A DNA stretch of 64,000 nt from Eledone cirrhosa (GCA_964016885.1 OZ024759.1:2059001-2123000); one strand, 5' to 3'. Positions 1-15,955 are shown, counted from the stretch's first letter. The notes: generated by a model not told the origin, from the letters alone. A program made the numbers and translations.

Positions 1-1565
1 AGTCTATATTAGTAACATGACAAAGTCTATATTAGTAGCATGACACAGTCTATGTTAGCAACATGACAAAGTCTATATTAGTAACATGACACAGTCTATA
101 TTAGTAACATGACACAGTCTATATTAGTAACATGACACAGTCTATATTATTAACATGACAAAGTCTATATTAGTAACATGACACAGTCTATATTAGTAAC
201 ATGAGACAGTCTATATTAGTAACATGACACAGTCTATATTAGTAACATGACACAGTCTATATTAGTAACATGACAAAGTCTATATTAGTTACATGACAAA
301 GTCTATATTAGTAACATGACAAAGTCTATATTAGTAACATGACACAGTCTATATTAGTAACATGACGAAGTCTATATTAGTAACATGACACAGTCTATAT
401 TAGTAACATGACACAGTCTATATTAGTAACATGAAAAAGTCTATATTAGTAACATGACAAAGTATATATTAGTAACATGACAAAGTCTATATTAGTAACA
501 TGACAAAGTCTATATTAGTAGCATGACACAGTCTATATTAGCAACATGACAAAGTCTATATTAGTAACATGACACAGTCTATATTAGTAACATGACACAG
601 TCTATATTAGTAACATGACACAGTCTATATTAGTAACATGACAAAGTCTACATTAGTAACATGACAAAGTCTATATTAGTAACATGACAAGGTCTATATT
701 AGTAACATGACACAGTCTATATTAGTAGCATGACACAGTCTATATTAGTAACATGATACAGTCTATATTAGTAACATGACAAAGTCTATATTAGTAACAT
801 GACAAAGTCTATATTAGTAAAATGACAAAGTCTATATTAGTAACATGACAAAGTCTTTATTAGTAACATGACACAGTCTATATTAGTAACATGACACAGT
901 CTATATTAGTAACATGACAAAGTCTATATTAGTAGCATGACAAAGTCTATATTAGTAACATGACAAAGTCTATATTAGTAACATGACACAGTCTATATTA
1001 GTAACATGACAAAGTCTATATTAGTTACATGACAAAGTCTATATTAGTAACATGACACAGTCTATATTAGTAACATGACGAAGTCTATATTAGTAACATG
1101 ACACAGTCTATATTAGTAACATGACACAGTCTATATTAGTAACATGAAAAAGTCTATATTAGTAACATGACAAAGTCTATATTAGTAACATGACAAAGTC
1201 TATATTAGTAACATGACAAAGTCTATATTAGTAGCATGACACAGTCTATATTAGCAACATGACAAAGTCTATATTAGTAACATGACACAGTCTATATTAG
1301 TAACATGACACAGTCTATATTAGTAACATGACACAGTCTATATTAGTAACATGACAAAGTCTACATTAGTAACATGACAAAGTCTATATTAGTAACATGA
1401 CAAGGTCTGTATTAGTAACATGACACAGTCTATATTAGTAGCATGACACAGTCTATATTAGTAACATGATACAGTCTATATTAGTAACATGACAAAGTCT
1501 ATATTAGTAACATGACAAAGTCTATATTAGTAAAATGACAAAGTCTATATTAGTAACATGACAAA
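1..1565 (+). repeat. Array segment with a 713-bp repeat pair
   Basis: The marker GACGAAG lies at 364 and 1077, exactly 713 bp (31 x 23) apart. The monomers after it run in the same order in both copies: two ACACA types, GAAAAAG, several ACAAA types, TAGCATG, TTAGCAAC, a CTACATT monomer, an ACAAGG monomer, GATACAG, TAAAATG and CTTTATT (near 855 and 1567). Upstream, the GTTACATG variant at 288 and 1024 shows that the second copy lacks one monomer. TTATTAAC occurs near 148. No 21-bp monomer is present. This marker order is the commonest cassette in the window and returns many times downstream. Confidence 0.85.
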
Positions 1566-2600
1566 GTCTTTATTAGTAACATGACAAAGTCTATATTAGT
1601 AAAATGACAAAGTCTATATTAGTAACATGACAAAGTCTTTATTAGTAACATGACACAGTCTATATTAGTAACATGACACAGTCTATATTAGTAACATGAC
1701 AAAGTCTATATTAGTAACATGACAAAGTCTATATTAGTAACATGACAAAGTCTATATTAGTAACATGACACAGTCTATATTAGTAACATGACACAGTCTA
1801 TATTAGTAGCATGACACAGTCTATATTAGTAACATGATACAGTCTATATTAGTAACATGACAAAGTCTATATTAGTAATATGACAAAGTCTATATTAGTA
1901 AAATGACAAAGTCTATATTAGTAGCATGACAAAGTCTTTATTAGTAACATGACACAGTCTATATTAGTAACATGACACAGTCTATATTAGTAACATGACA
2001 AAGTCTATATTAGTAACATGACAAAGTCTATATTAGTAACATGACACAGTCTATATTAGTAACATGACACAGTCTATATTAGTAACATGACAAAGTCTAT
2101 ATTAGTAACATGACAAAGTCTTTATTAGTAACATGACACAGTCTATATTAGTAACATGACACAGTCTATATTAGTAACATGACAAAGTCTATATTAGTAA
2201 CATGACAAAGTCTATATTAGTAACATGACAAAGTCTATATTAGTAACATGACACAGTCTATATTAGTAACATGACACAGTCTATATTAGTAGCATGACAC
2301 AGTCTATATTAGTAACATGATACAGTCTATATTAGTAACATGACAAAGTCTATATTAGTAATATGACAAAGTCTATATTAGTAAAATGACAAAGTCTATA
2401 TTAGTAGCATGACAAAGTCTTTATTAGTAACATGACACAGTCTATATTAGTAACATGACACAGTCTATATTAGTAACATGACAAAGTCTATATTAGTAAC
2501 ATGACAAAGTCTATATTAGTAACATGACACAGTCTATATTAGTAACATGACACAGTCTATATTAGTAACATGACAAAGTCTATATTAGTAACATGACAAA
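1566..2600 (+). repeat. 483-bp repeat pair
   Basis: Two copies of a 21-monomer block lie in tandem. TAATATG occurs at 1876 and 2359, and CTTTATT at 1637 and 2120, each pair exactly 483 bp (21 x 23) apart. The internal order is CTTTATT, ACACA types, ACAAA types, TAGCATG, GATACAG, TAATATG, TAAAATG, TAGCATG, CTTTATT. The combination of TAATATG followed by TAAAATG and then TAGCATG recurs near 21.85, 25.22, 29.39 and 33.32 kb, so this cassette was later copied into the large HORs. The order breaks near 2,600. Confidence 0.8.
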
Positions 2601-3749
2601 GTCTATATTAGTAACATGACACAGTCTATATTAGTAACATGACACAGTCTATATTAGTAACATGAGACAGTCTATATTAGTAGCATGACAAAGTCTATAT
2701 TAGTAACATGACACAGTCTACATTAGTAACATGACAAAGTCTATATTAGTAACATGACACAGTCTATATTAGTAACATGAGACAGTCTATATTAGTAACA
2801 TGACAAAGTCTATATTAGTAACATGACACAGTCTATATTAGTAACATGACACAGTCTATATTAGTAACATGACAAAGTCTATATTAGTAACATGACAAAG
2901 TCTATATTAGTAACATGACAAAGTCTATATTAGTAACATGACACAGTCTATACTAGTAACATGACACAGTCTATATTAGTAACATGACAAAGTCTATATT
3001 AGTAACATGACAAAGTCTATATTAGTAACATGACAAAGTCTATATTAGTAACATGACAAAGTCTATATTAGTAGCATGACACAGTCTATATTAGCAACAT
3101 GACAAAGTCTATATTAGTAACATGACACAGTCTATATTAGTAGCATGACAATGTCTGTATTAGTAACATGACAAAGTCTATATTAGTAACATGACAAAGT
3201 CTACATTAGTAACATGACAAAGTCTATATTAGTAACATGACACAGTCTATATTAGTAACATGACAAAGTCTATATTAGTAGCATGACAAAGTCTATATTA
3301 GTAACATGACAAAGTCTATATTAGTAACATGACAAAGTCTATATTAGTAACATGACAAAGTCTATATTAGTAACATGACAAAGTCGATATTAGTAACATG
3401 ACAAAGTCTATATTAGTAACATGACACAGTATATATTAGTAACATGACAGTCTATATTAGTAACATGACAGTCTACATTAGTAACATGACACAGTCTATA
3501 TTAGTAACATGACAAAGTCGATATTAGTAACATAACAATGTCTATATTAGTAACATGACAAAGTCTATATTAGTAACATGACACAGTCTATATTACTAAC
3601 ATGACACAGTCTATATTAGTAACATGACACAGTCTATATTAGTAACATGACAAAGTCTATATTAGTAACATGACAAAGTCTATATTAGTAACATGACAAA
3701 GTCTATATTAGTAACATGACACAGTCTATATTAGTAACATGACACAGTC
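2601..3749 (+). repeat. Mosaic segment with the first 21-bp monomers
   Basis: This stretch has no tandem higher-order period of its own, but it holds cassettes seen again later: GAGACAG, CTATACTAG (near 2951), TTAGCAAC, TCGATATT (3384 and about 3508) and TTACTAAC (near 3594). The first two 21-bp monomers of the window start at 3446 and 3467, one ending in CTATATT and the next CTACATT; this adjacent pair is a recurring marker. TCGATATT at 3384 and 5220 are 1,836 bp apart, one monomer less than the 1,859-bp spacing in the next block, so this is probably an older, slightly divergent copy of the following HOR. Confidence 0.75.
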
Positions 3750-6436
3750 TATATTAGTAGCATGACACAGTCTATATTAGTAACATGATACAGTCTATAT
3801 TAGTAACATGACAAAGTCTATATTAGTAACATGACAAAGTCTATATTAGTAAAATGACAAAGTCTATATTAGTAACATGACAAAGTCTTTATTAGTAACA
3901 TGACACAGTCTATATTAGTAACATGACACAGTCTATATTAGTAACATGACAAAGTCTATATTAGTAACATGACAAAGTCTATATTAGTAACATGACACAG
4001 TCTATATTAGTAACATCACACAGTCTATATTAGTAACATGACAAAGTCTATATTAGTAACATGACAAAGTCTATATTAGTAACATGACACAGTCTATATT
4101 AGTAACATGACACAGTCTATATTAGTAACATGACACAGTCTTTATTAGTAACATGAGACAGTCTATATTAGTAGCATGACAAAGTCTATATTAGTAACAT
4201 GACACAGTCTACATTAGTAACATGACAAAGTCTATATTAGTAACATGACACAGTCTATATTAGTAACATGAGACAGTCTATATTAGTAACATGACTAAGT
4301 CTATATTAGTAACATGACACAGTCTATATTAGTAACATGACACAGTCTATATTAGTAACATGACAAAGTCTATATTAGTTACATGACAAAGTCTATATTA
4401 GTAACATGACAAAGTCTATATTAGTAACATGACACAGTCTATATTAGTAACATGACGAAGTCTATATTAGTAACATGACACAGTCTATATTAGTAACATG
4501 ACACAGTCTATATTAGTAACATGAAAACGTCTATATTAGTAACATGACAAAGTCTATATTAGTAACATGACAAAGTCTATATTAGTAACATGACAAAGTC
4601 TATATTAGTAGCATGACACAGTCTATATTAGCAACATGACAAAGTCTATATTAGTAACATGACACAGTCTATATTAGTAACATGACACAGTCTATATTAG
4701 TAACATGACACAGTCTATATTAGTAACATGACAAAGTCTACATTAGTAACATGACAAAGTCTATATTAGTAACATGACAAGGTCTGTATTAGTAACATGA
4801 CACACTCTATATTAGTAGCATGACACAGTCTATATTAGTAACATGATACAGTCTATATTAGTAACATGACAAAGTCTATATTAGTAACATGACAAAGTCT
4901 ATATTAGTAAAATGACAAAGTCTATATTAGTAACATGACAAAGTCTTTATTAGTAACATGACACAGTCTATATTAGTAGCATGACAAAGTCTGTATTAGT
5001 AACATGACAAAGTCTATATTAGTAACATGACAAAGTCTACATTAGTAACATGACAAAGTCTATATTAGTAACATGACACAGTCTATATTAGTAACATGAC
5101 AAAGTCTATATTAGTAGCATGACAAAGTCTATATTAGTAACATGACAAAGTCTATATTAGTAACATGACAAAGTCTATATTAGTAACATGACAAAGTCTA
5201 TATTAGTAACATGACAAAGTCGATATTAGTAACATGACAAAGTCTATATTAGTAACATGACACAGTATATATTAGTAACATGACAGTCTATATTAGTAAC
5301 ATGACAGTCTACATTAGTAACATGACACAGTCTATATTAGTAACATGACAAAGTCGATATTAGTAACATGACAATGTCTATATTAGTAACATGACAAAGT
5401 CTATATTAGTAACATGACACAGTCTATATTACTAACATGACACAGTCTATATTAGTAACATGACACAGTCTATATTAGTAACATGACAAAGTCTATATTA
5501 GTAACATGACAAAGTCTATATTAGTAACATGACAAAGTCTATATTAGTAACATGACAAAGTCTATATTAGTAACATGACACAGTCTATATTAGTAACATG
5601 ACACAGTCTATATTAGTAGCATGACACAGTCTATATTAGTAACATGATACAGTCTATATTAGTAACATGACAAAGTCTATATTAGTAACATGACAAAGTC
5701 TATATTAGTAACATGACAAAGTCTATATTAGTAACATGACAAAGTCTTTATTAGTAACATGACACAGTCTATATTAGTAACATGACACAGTCTATATTAG
5801 TAACATGACAAAGTCTATATTAGTAACATGACAAAGTCTATATTAGTAACATGACACAGTCTATATTAGTAACATCACACAGTCTATATTAGTAACATGA
5901 CAAAGTCTATATTAGTAACATGACAAAGTCTATATTAGTAACATGACACAGTCTATATTAGTAACATGACACAGTCTATATTAGTAACATGACACAGTCT
6001 TTATTAGTAACATGAGACAGTCTATATTAGTAGCATGACAAAGTCTATATTAGTAACATGACACAGTCTACATTAGTAACATGACAAAGTCTATATTAGT
6101 AACATGACACAGTCTATATTAGTAACATGACACAGTCTATATTAGTAACATGAAAAAGTCTATATTAGTAACATGACAAAGTCTATATTAGTAACATGAC
6201 AAAGTCTATATTAGTAACATGACAAAGTCTATATTAGTAGCATGACACAGTCTATATTAGCAACATGACAAAGTCTATATTAGTAACATGACACAGTCTA
6301 TATTAGTAACATGACACAGTCTATATTAGTAACATGACACAGTCTATATTAGTAACATGACAAAGTCTACATTAGTAACATGACAAAGTCTATATTAGTA
6401 ACATGACAAGGTCTGTATTAGTAACATGACACACTC
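3750..6436 (+). repeat. 2,687-bp HOR, copy 1
   Basis: This is the first of two tandem copies of a 117-monomer unit (117 x 23 minus 4 for two 21-bp monomers at about 5283 and 5304). The marker CATCAC lies at 4014 and 5873 here and at 6701 and 8560 in the next copy. GACTAAG (4293), GTTACATG (4378), GAAAACG (4523) and TCGATATT (5220) are each matched exactly 2,687 bp downstream. Rare substitutions such as GAAAACG and ACACTCT (about 4803 and 6432) are shared, so the duplication is recent. Inside the unit, two ACACTCT-bounded subunits of 1,629 and 1,058 bp alternate and share parts of the same cassette. Confidence 0.88.
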
Positions 6437-9123
6437 TATATTAGTAGCATGACACAGTCTATATTAGTAACATGATACAGTCTATATTAGTAACATGACA
6501 AAGTCTATATTAGTAACATGACAAAGTCTATATTAGTAAAATGACAAAGTCTATATTAGTAACATGACAAAGTCTTTATTAGTAACATGACACAGTCTAT
6601 ATTAGTAACATGACACAGTCTATATTAGTAACATGACAAAGTCTATATTAGTAACATGACAAAGTCTATATTAGTAACATGACACAGTCTATATTAGTAA
6701 CATCACACAGTCTATATTAGTAACATGACAAAGTCTATATTAGTAACATGACAAAGTCTATATTAGTAACATGACACAGTCTATATTAGTAACATGACAC
6801 AGTCTATATTAGTAACATGACACAGTCTTTATTAGTAACATGAGACAGTCTATATTAGTAGCATGACAAAGTCTATATTAGTAACATGACACAGTCTACA
6901 TTAGTAACATGACAAAGTCTATATTAGTAACATGACACAGTCTATATTAGTAACATGAGACAGTCTATATTAGTAACATGACTAAGTCTATATTAGTAAC
7001 ATGACACAGTCTATATTAGTAACATGACACAGTCTATATTAGTAACATGACAAAGTCTATATTAGTTACATGACAAAGTCTATATTAGTAACATGACAAA
7101 GTCTATATTAGTAACATGACACAGTCTATATTAGTAACATGACGAAGTCTATATTAGTAACATGACACAGTCTATATTAGTAACATGACACAGTCTATAT
7201 TAGTAACATGAAAACGTCTATATTAGTAACATGACAAAGTCTATATTAGTAACATGACAAAGTCTATATTAGTAACATGACAAAGTCTATATTAGTAGCA
7301 TGACACAGTCTATATTAGCAACATGACAAAGTCTATATTAGTAACATGACACAGTCTATATTAGTAACATGACACAGTCTATATTAGTAACATGACACAG
7401 TCTATATTAGTAACATGACAAAGTCTACATTAGTAACATGACAAAGTCTATATTAGTAACATGACAAGGTCTGTATTAGTAACATGACACACTCTATATT
7501 AGTAGCATGACACAGTCTATATTAGTAACATGATACAGTCTATATTAGTAACATGACAAAGTCTATATTAGTAACATGACAAAGTCTATATTAGTAAAAT
7601 GACAAAGTCTATATTAGTAACATGACAAAGTCTTTATTAGTAACATGACACAGTCTATATTAGTAGCATGACAAAGTCTGTATTAGTAACATGACAAAGT
7701 CTATATTAGTAACATGACAAAGTCTACATTAGTAACATGACAAAGTCTATATTAGTAACATGACACAGTCTATATTAGTAACATGACAAAGTCTATATTA
7801 GTAGCATGACAAAGTCTATATTAGTAACATGACAAAGTCTATATTAGTAACATGACAAAGTCTATATTAGTAACATGACAAAGTCTATATTAGTAACATG
7901 ACAAAGTCGATATTAGTAACATGACAAAGTCTATATTAGTAACATGACACAGTATATATTAGTAACATGACAGTCTATATTAGTAACATGACAGTCTACA
8001 TTAGTAACATGACACAGTCTATATTAGTAACATGACAAAGTCGATATTAGTAACATGACAATGTCTATATTAGTAACATGACAAAGTCTATATTAGTAAC
8101 ATGACACAGTCTATATTACTAACATGACACAGTCTATATTAGTAACATGACACAGTCTATATTAGTAACATGACAAAGTCTATATTAGTAACATGACAAA
8201 GTCTATATTAGTAACATGACAAAGTCTATATTAGTAACATGACAAAGTCTATATTAGTAACATGACACAGTCTATATTAGTAACATGACACAGTCTATAT
8301 TAGTAGCATGACACAGTCTATATTAGTAACATGATACAGTCTATATTAGTAACATGACAAAGTCTATATTAGTAACATGACAAAGTCTATATTAGTAACA
8401 TGACAAAGTCTATATTAGTAACATGACAAAGTCTTTATTAGTAACATGACACAGTCTATATTAGTAACATGACACAGTCTATATTAGTAACATGACAAAG
8501 TCTATATTAGTAACATGACAAAGTCTATATTAGTAACATGACACAGTCTATATTAGTAACATCACACAGTCTATATTAGTAACATGACAAAGTCTATATT
8601 AGTAACATGACAAAGTCTATATTAGTAACATGACACAGTCTATATTAGTAACATGACACAGTCTATATTAGTAACATGACACAGTCTTTATTAGTAACAT
8701 GAGACAGTCTATATTAGTAGCATGACAAAGTCTATATTAGTAACATGACACAGTCTACATTAGTAACATGACAAAGTCTATATTAGTAACATGACACAGT
8801 CTATATTAGTAACATGACACAGTCTATATTAGTAACATGAAAAAGTCTATATTAGTAACATGACAAAGTCTATATTAGTAACATGACAAAGTCTATATTA
8901 GTAACATGACAAAGTCTATATTAGTAGCATGACACAGTCTATATTAGCAACATGACAAAGTCTATATTAGTAACATGACACAGTCTATATTAGTAACATG
9001 ACACAGTCTATATTAGTAACATGACACAGTCTATATTAGTAACATGACAAAGTCTACATTAGTAACATGACAAAGTCTATATTAGTAACATGACAAGGTC
9101 TGTATTAGTAACATGACACACTC
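6437..9123 (+). repeat. 2,687-bp HOR, copy 2
   Basis: This copy follows the previous one directly and repeats its markers: GACTAAG 6980, GTTACATG 7065, GAAAACG 7210, ACACTCT about 7490 and 9119, TCGATATT 7907, TTACTAAC 8117, CATCAC 8560. The 21-bp pair sits at about 7969 and 7990. Identity with copy 1 extends to about 9,290, where the second copy's neighbour switches to the other internal subunit. A third ACACTCT subunit begins at 9119, exactly 1,629 bp after the one at 7490, so the array continues in a shorter repeat period. Confidence 0.88.
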
Positions 9124-11091
9124 TATATTAGTAGCATGACACAGTCTATATTAGTAACATGATACAGTCTATATTAGTAACATGACAAAGTCTATATTAG
9201 TAACATGACAAAGTCTATATTAGTAAAATGACAAAGTCTATATTAGTAACATGACAAAGTCTTTATTAGTAACATGACACAGTCTATATTAGTAGCATGA
9301 CAAAGTCTGTATTAGTAACATGACAAAGTCTATATTAGTAACATGACAAAGTCTACATTAGTAACATGACAAAGTCTATATTAGTAACATGACACAGTCT
9401 ATATTATTAACATGACAAAGTCTATATTAGTAGCATGACAAAGTCTATATTAGTAACATGACAAAGTCTATATTAGTAACATGACAAAGTCTATATTAGT
9501 AACATGACAAAGTCTATATTAGTAACATGACAAAGTCGATATTAGTAACATGACAAAGTCTATATTAGTAACATGACACAGTATATATTAGTAACATGAC
9601 AGTCTATATTAGTAACATGACAGTCTACATTAGTAACATGACACAGTCTATATTAGTAACATGACAAAGTCGATATTAGTAACATGACAAAGTCTATATT
9701 AGTAACATGACACAGTCTATATTACTAACATGACACAGTCTATATTAGTAACATGACACAGTCTATATTAGTAACATGACAAAGTGTATATTAGTAACAT
9801 GACAAAGTCTATATTAGTAACATGACAAAGTCTATATTAGTAACATGACACAGTCTATATTAGTAACATGACACAGTCTATATTAGTAGCATGACACAGT
9901 CTATATTAGTAACATGATACAGTCTATATTAGTAACATGACAAAGTCTATATTAGTAACATGACAAAGTCTATATTAGTAAAATGACAAAGTCTATATTA
10001 GTAACATGACAAAGTCTTTATTAGTAACATGACACAGTCTATATTAGTAACATGACACAGTCTATATTAGTAACATGACAAAGTCTATATTAGTAACATG
10101 ACAAAGTCTATATTAGTAACATGACACAGTCTATATTAGTAACATCACACAATCTATATTAGTAACATGACAAAGTCTATATTAGTAACATGACAAAGTC
10201 TATATTAGTAACATGACACAGTCTATATTAGTAACATGACACAGTCTATATTAGTAACATGACACAGTCTTTATTAGTAACATGACAAAGTCTATATTAG
10301 TAGCATGACAAAGTCTATATTAGTAACATGACACAGTCTACATTAGTAACATGACAAAGTCTATATTAGTAACATGACACAGTCTATATTAGTAACATGA
10401 GACAGTCTATATTAGTAACATGACTAAGTCTATATTAGTAACATGACACAGTCTATATTAGTAACATGACACAGTCTATATTAGTAACATGACAAAGTCT
10501 ATATTAGTTACATGACAAAGTCTATATTAGTAACATGACAAAGTCTATATTAGTAACATGACACAGTCTATATTAGTAACATGACGAAGTCTATATTAGT
10601 AACATGACACAGTCTATATTAGTAACATGACACAGTCTATATTAGTAACATGAAAAAGTCTATATTAGTAACATGACAAAGTCTATATTAGTAACATGAC
10701 AAAGTCTATATTAGTAACATGACAAAGTTTATATTAGTAGCATGACACAGTCTATATTAGCAACATGACAAAGTCTATATTAGTAACATGACACAGTCTA
10801 TATTAGTAACATGACAAAGTCTACATTAGTAACATGACAAAGTCTATATTAGTAACATGACAAGGTCTGTATTAGTAACATGACAAGGTCTATATTAGTA
10901 GCATGACACAGTCTATATTAGTAACATGATACAGTCTATATTAGTAACATGACAAAGTCTATATTAGTAACATGACAAAGTCTATATTAGTAAAATGACA
11001 AAGTCTATATTAGTAACATGACAAAGTCTTTATTAGTAACATGACACAGTCTATATTAGTAACATGACACAGTCTATATTAGTAACATGAC
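9124..11091 (+). repeat. Decaying continuation of the 2,687-bp HOR
   Basis: This follows the block before it at a 1,629-bp lag that shrinks by whole monomers. TCGATATT 7907/9536 and 8041/9670 give 1,629, TTACTAAC 8117/9723 gives 1,606, and CATCAC 8560/10143 gives 1,583. One missing monomer is visible: the GACAATG unit that normally follows the second TCGATATT is absent at 9,690. Private changes include TTATTAAC near 9405, AATCTATATT near 10151 and AGTTTATATT near 10727. GACGAAG at 10583 and two successive CTTTATT cassettes (about 11029 and 11188) close the segment. Confidence 0.75.
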
Positions 11092-14000
11092 AAAGTCTAT
11101 ATTAGTAACATGACAAAGTCTATATTAGTAACATGACAAAGTCTATATTAGTAAAATGACAAAGTCTATATTAGTAACATGACAAAGTCTTTATTAGTAA
11201 CATGACACAGTCTATATTAGTAACATGACACAGTCTATATTAGTAACATGACAAAGTCTATATTAGTAACATGACACAGTCTATATTAGTAACATGACAC
11301 AGTCTATATTAGTAACATGACACAGTCTATATTAGTAACATGACAAAGTCTATATTAGTAACATGACAATGTCTATATTAGTAGCATGACAAAGTCTGTA
11401 TTAGTAACATGACAAAGTCTATATTAGTAACATGACAAAGTCTGTATTAGTAACATGACAAAGTCTATATTAGTAACATGACACAGTCTATATTAGTAAC
11501 ATGACAAAGTCTATATTAGTAGCATGACAAAGTCTATATTAGTAACATGACAAAGTCTATATTAGTAACATGACAAAGTCTATATTAGTAACATGACAAA
11601 GTCTATATTAGTAACATGACAAAGTCTATATTAGTAACATGACAAAGTCTATATTAGTAACATGACACAGTCTATATTAGTAACATGACAGTCTATATTA
11701 GTAACATGACAGTCTACATTAGTAACATGACACAGTCTATATTAGTAACAAGACAAAGTCGATATTAGTAACATGACAATGTCTATATTAGTAACATGAC
11801 AAAGTCTATATTAGTAACATGACAGTCTATATTACTAACATGACACAGTCTATATTAGTAACATGACACAGTCTATATTAGTAACATGACAAAGTCTATA
11901 TTAGTAACATGACAAAGTCTATATTAGTAACATGACAAAGTCTATATTAGTAACATGACACAGTCTATATTAGTAACATGACACAGTCTATATTAGTAGC
12001 ATGACACAGTCCATATTAGTAACATGATACAGTCTATATTAGTAACATGACAAAGTCTATATTAGTAACATGACAAAGTCTATATTAGTAAAATGACAAA
12101 GTCTATATTAGTAACATGACAAAGTCTTTATTAGTAACATGACACAGTCTATATTAGTAACATGACACAGTCTATATTAGTAACATGACAAAGTCTATAT
12201 TAGTAACATGACAAAGTCTATATTAGTAACATGACAAAGTCCATATTAGTAACATGACAAAGTCTATATTAGTAACATGACACAGTCTATATTAGTAACA
12301 TGACACAGTCTAGATTAGTAACATGACACAGTCTATATTAGTAACATGAGACAGTCTATATTAGTAGCATGACAAAGTCTATATTAGTAACATGACACAG
12401 TCTACATTAGTAACATGACAAAGTCTATATTAGTAACATGACACAGTCTATATTAGTAACATGAGACAGTCTATATTAGTAACATGACACAGTCTATATT
12501 AATAACATGACACAGTCTATATTAGTAACATGACAAAGTCTATATTAGTAACATGACAAAGTCTATATTAGTAACATGACAAAGTCTATATTAGTAACAT
12601 GACAAAGTCTATATTAGTAACATGACACAGTCTATGTTAGCAACATGACAAAGTCTATATTAGTAACATGACACCGTCTATATTAGTAACATGACACAGT
12701 CTATATTAGTAACATGACACAGTCTATATTATTAACATGACAAAGTCTATATTAGTAACATGACACAGTCTATATTAGTAACATGAGACAGTCTATATTA
12801 GTAACATGACTAAGTCTATATTAGTAACATGACACAGTCTATATTAGTAACATGACACAGTCTATATTAGTAACATGAAAAAGTCTATATTAGTTACATG
12901 ACAAAGTCTATATTAGTAACATGACAAAGTCTATATTAGTAACATGACACAGTCTATATTAGTAACATGACGAAGTCTATATTAGTAACATGACACAGTC
13001 TATATTAGTAACATGACACAGTCTATATTAGTAACATGAAAAAGTCTATATTAGTAACATGACAAAGTATATATTAGTAACATGACAAAGTCTATATTAG
13101 TAACATGACAAAGTCTATATTAGTAGCATGACACAGTCTATATTAGCAACATGACAAAGTCTATATTAGTAACATGACACAGTCTATATTAGTAACATGA
13201 CACAGTCTATATTAGTAACATGACACAGTCTATATTAGTAACATGACAAAGTCTACATTAGTAACATGACAAAGTCTATATTAGTAACATGACAAGGTCT
13301 ATATTAGTAACATGACACAGGCTATATTAGTAGCATGACACAGTCTATATTAGTAACATGATACAGTCTATATTAGTAACATGACAAAGTCTATATTAGT
13401 AACATGACAAAGTCTATATTAGTAAAATGACAAAGTCTATATTAGTAACATGACAAAGTCTTTATTAGTAACATGACACAGTCTATATTAGTAACATGAC
13501 AGTCTATATTAGTAACATGACAAAGTCTATATTAGTAGCATGACAAAGTCTATATTAGTAACATGACAAAGTCTATATTAGTAACATGACACAGTCTATA
13601 TTAGTAACATGACAAAGTCTATATTAGTTACATGACAAAGTCGATATTAGTAACATGACACAGTCTATATTAGTAACATGACGAAGTCTATATTAGTAAC
13701 ATGACACAGTCTATATTAGTAACATGACACAGTCTATATTAGTAACATGAAAAAGTCTATATTAGTAACATGACAAAGTCTATATTAGTAACATGACAAA
13801 GTCTATATTAGTAACATGACAAAGTCTATATTAGTAGCATGACACAGTCTATATTAGCAACATGACAAAGTCTATATTAGTAACATGACACAGTCTATAT
13901 TAGTAACATGACACAGTCTATATTAGTAACATGACACAGTCTATATTAGTAACATGACAAAGTCTACATTAGTAACATGACAAAGTCTATATTAGTAACA

Positions 14001-15955
14001 TGACAAGGTCTGTATTAGTAACATGACACAGTCTATATTAGTAGCATGACACAGTCTATATTAGTAACATGATACAGTCTATATTAGTAACATGACAAAG
14101 TCTATATTAGTAACATGACAAAGTCTATATTAGTAAAATGACAAAGTCTATATTAGTAACATGACAAAGTCTTTATTAGTAACATGACAAAGTCTATATT
14201 AGTAAAATGACAAAGTCTATATTAGTAACATGACAAAGTCTTTATTAGTAACATGACACAGTCTATATTAGTAACATGACACAGTCTATATTAGTAACAT
14301 GACAAAGTCTATATTAGTAACATGACACAGTCTATATTAGTAACATGACACAGTCTATATTAGTAACATGACACAGTCTATATTATTAACATGACAAAGT
14401 CTATATTAGTAACATGACACAGTCTATATTAGTAACATGAGACAGTCTATATTAGTAACATGACTAAGTCTATATTAGTAACATGACACAGTCTATATTA
14501 GTAACATGACACAGTCTATATTAGTAACATGACAAAGTCTATATTAGTTACATGACAAAGTCTATATTAGTAACATGACAAAGTCTATATTAGTAACATG
14601 ACACAGTCTATATTAGTAACATGACGAAGTCTATATTAGTAACATGACACAGTCTATATTAGTAACATGACACAGTCTATATTAGTAACATGAAAAAGTC
14701 TATATTAGTAACATGACAAAGTCTATATTTGTAACATGACAAAGTCTATATTAGTAACATGACAAAGTCTATATTAGTAGCATGACACAGTCTATATTAG
14801 CAACATGACAAAGTCTATATTAGTAACATGACACAGTCTATATTAGTAACATGACACAGTCTATATTAGTAACATGACACAGTCTATATTAGTAACATGA
14901 CAAAGTCTACATTAGTAACATGACAAAGTCTATATTAGTAACATGACAAGGTCTATATTAGTAACATGACACAGTCTATATTAGTAGCATGACACAGTCT
15001 ATATTAGTAACATGATACAGTCTATATTAGTAACATGACAAAGTCTATATTAGTAACATGACACAGTCTATATTAGTAACATGACAGTCTATATTAGTAA
15101 CATGACAGTCTACATTAGTAACATGACACAGTCTATATTAGTAACATGACAAAGTCGATATTAGTAACATGACAATGTCTATATTAGTAACATGACAAAG
15201 TCTATATTAGTAACATGACACAGTCTATATTACTAACATGACACAGTCTATATTAGTAACATGACAAAGTCTATATTAGTAACATGACAAAGTCTATATT
15301 AGTAACATGACAAAGTCTATATTAGTAACATGACAAAGTCTATATTAGTTACATGACAAAGTCGATATTAGTAACATGACATAGTCTATATTAGTAACAT
15401 GACGAAGTCTATATTAGTAACATGACACAGTCTATATTAGTAACATGACACAGTCTATATTAGTAACATGAAAAAGTCTATATTAGTAACATGACAAAGT
15501 CTATATTAGTAACATGACAAAGTCTATATTAGTAAAATGACAAAGTCTATATTAGTAACATGACAAAGTCTTTATTAGTAACATGACACAGTCTATATTA
15601 GTAACATGACACAGTCTATATTAGTAACATGACAAAGTCTATATTAGTAACATGACACAGTCTATATTAGTAACATGACACAGTCTATATTAGTAACATG
15701 ACACAGTCTATATTATTAACATGACAAAGTCTATATTAGTAACATGACACAGTCTATATTAGTAACATGAGACAGTCTATATTAGTAACATGACTAAGTC
15801 TATATTAGTAACATGACACAGTCTATATTAGTAACATGACACAGTCTATATTAGTAACATGACAAAGTCTATATTAGTTACATGACAAAGTCTATATTAG
15901 TAACATGACAAAGTCTATATTAGTAACATGACACAGTCTATATTAGTAACATGAC
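11092..15955 (+). repeat. 4.86-kb duplication, copy 1
   Basis: The 5' part (11,092 to about 13,690) matches sequence exactly 4,864 bp downstream: GACAATG 11365/16229, the rare ACAAGACAAAG 11750/16614, CTAGATT 12309/17173, AGGCTATATT 13319/18183 and GACGAAG 13680/18544. 4,864 equals 212 x 23 minus 12, matching the six 21-bp monomers I count in the interval. From about 13,980 to 15,530 the lag is 4,680 instead, because the second copy lacks eight monomers. A private CTATATTTG change near 14727 distinguishes this copy. It contains the first of six copies of a 1,160-bp core (14,071-15,231). Confidence 0.85.
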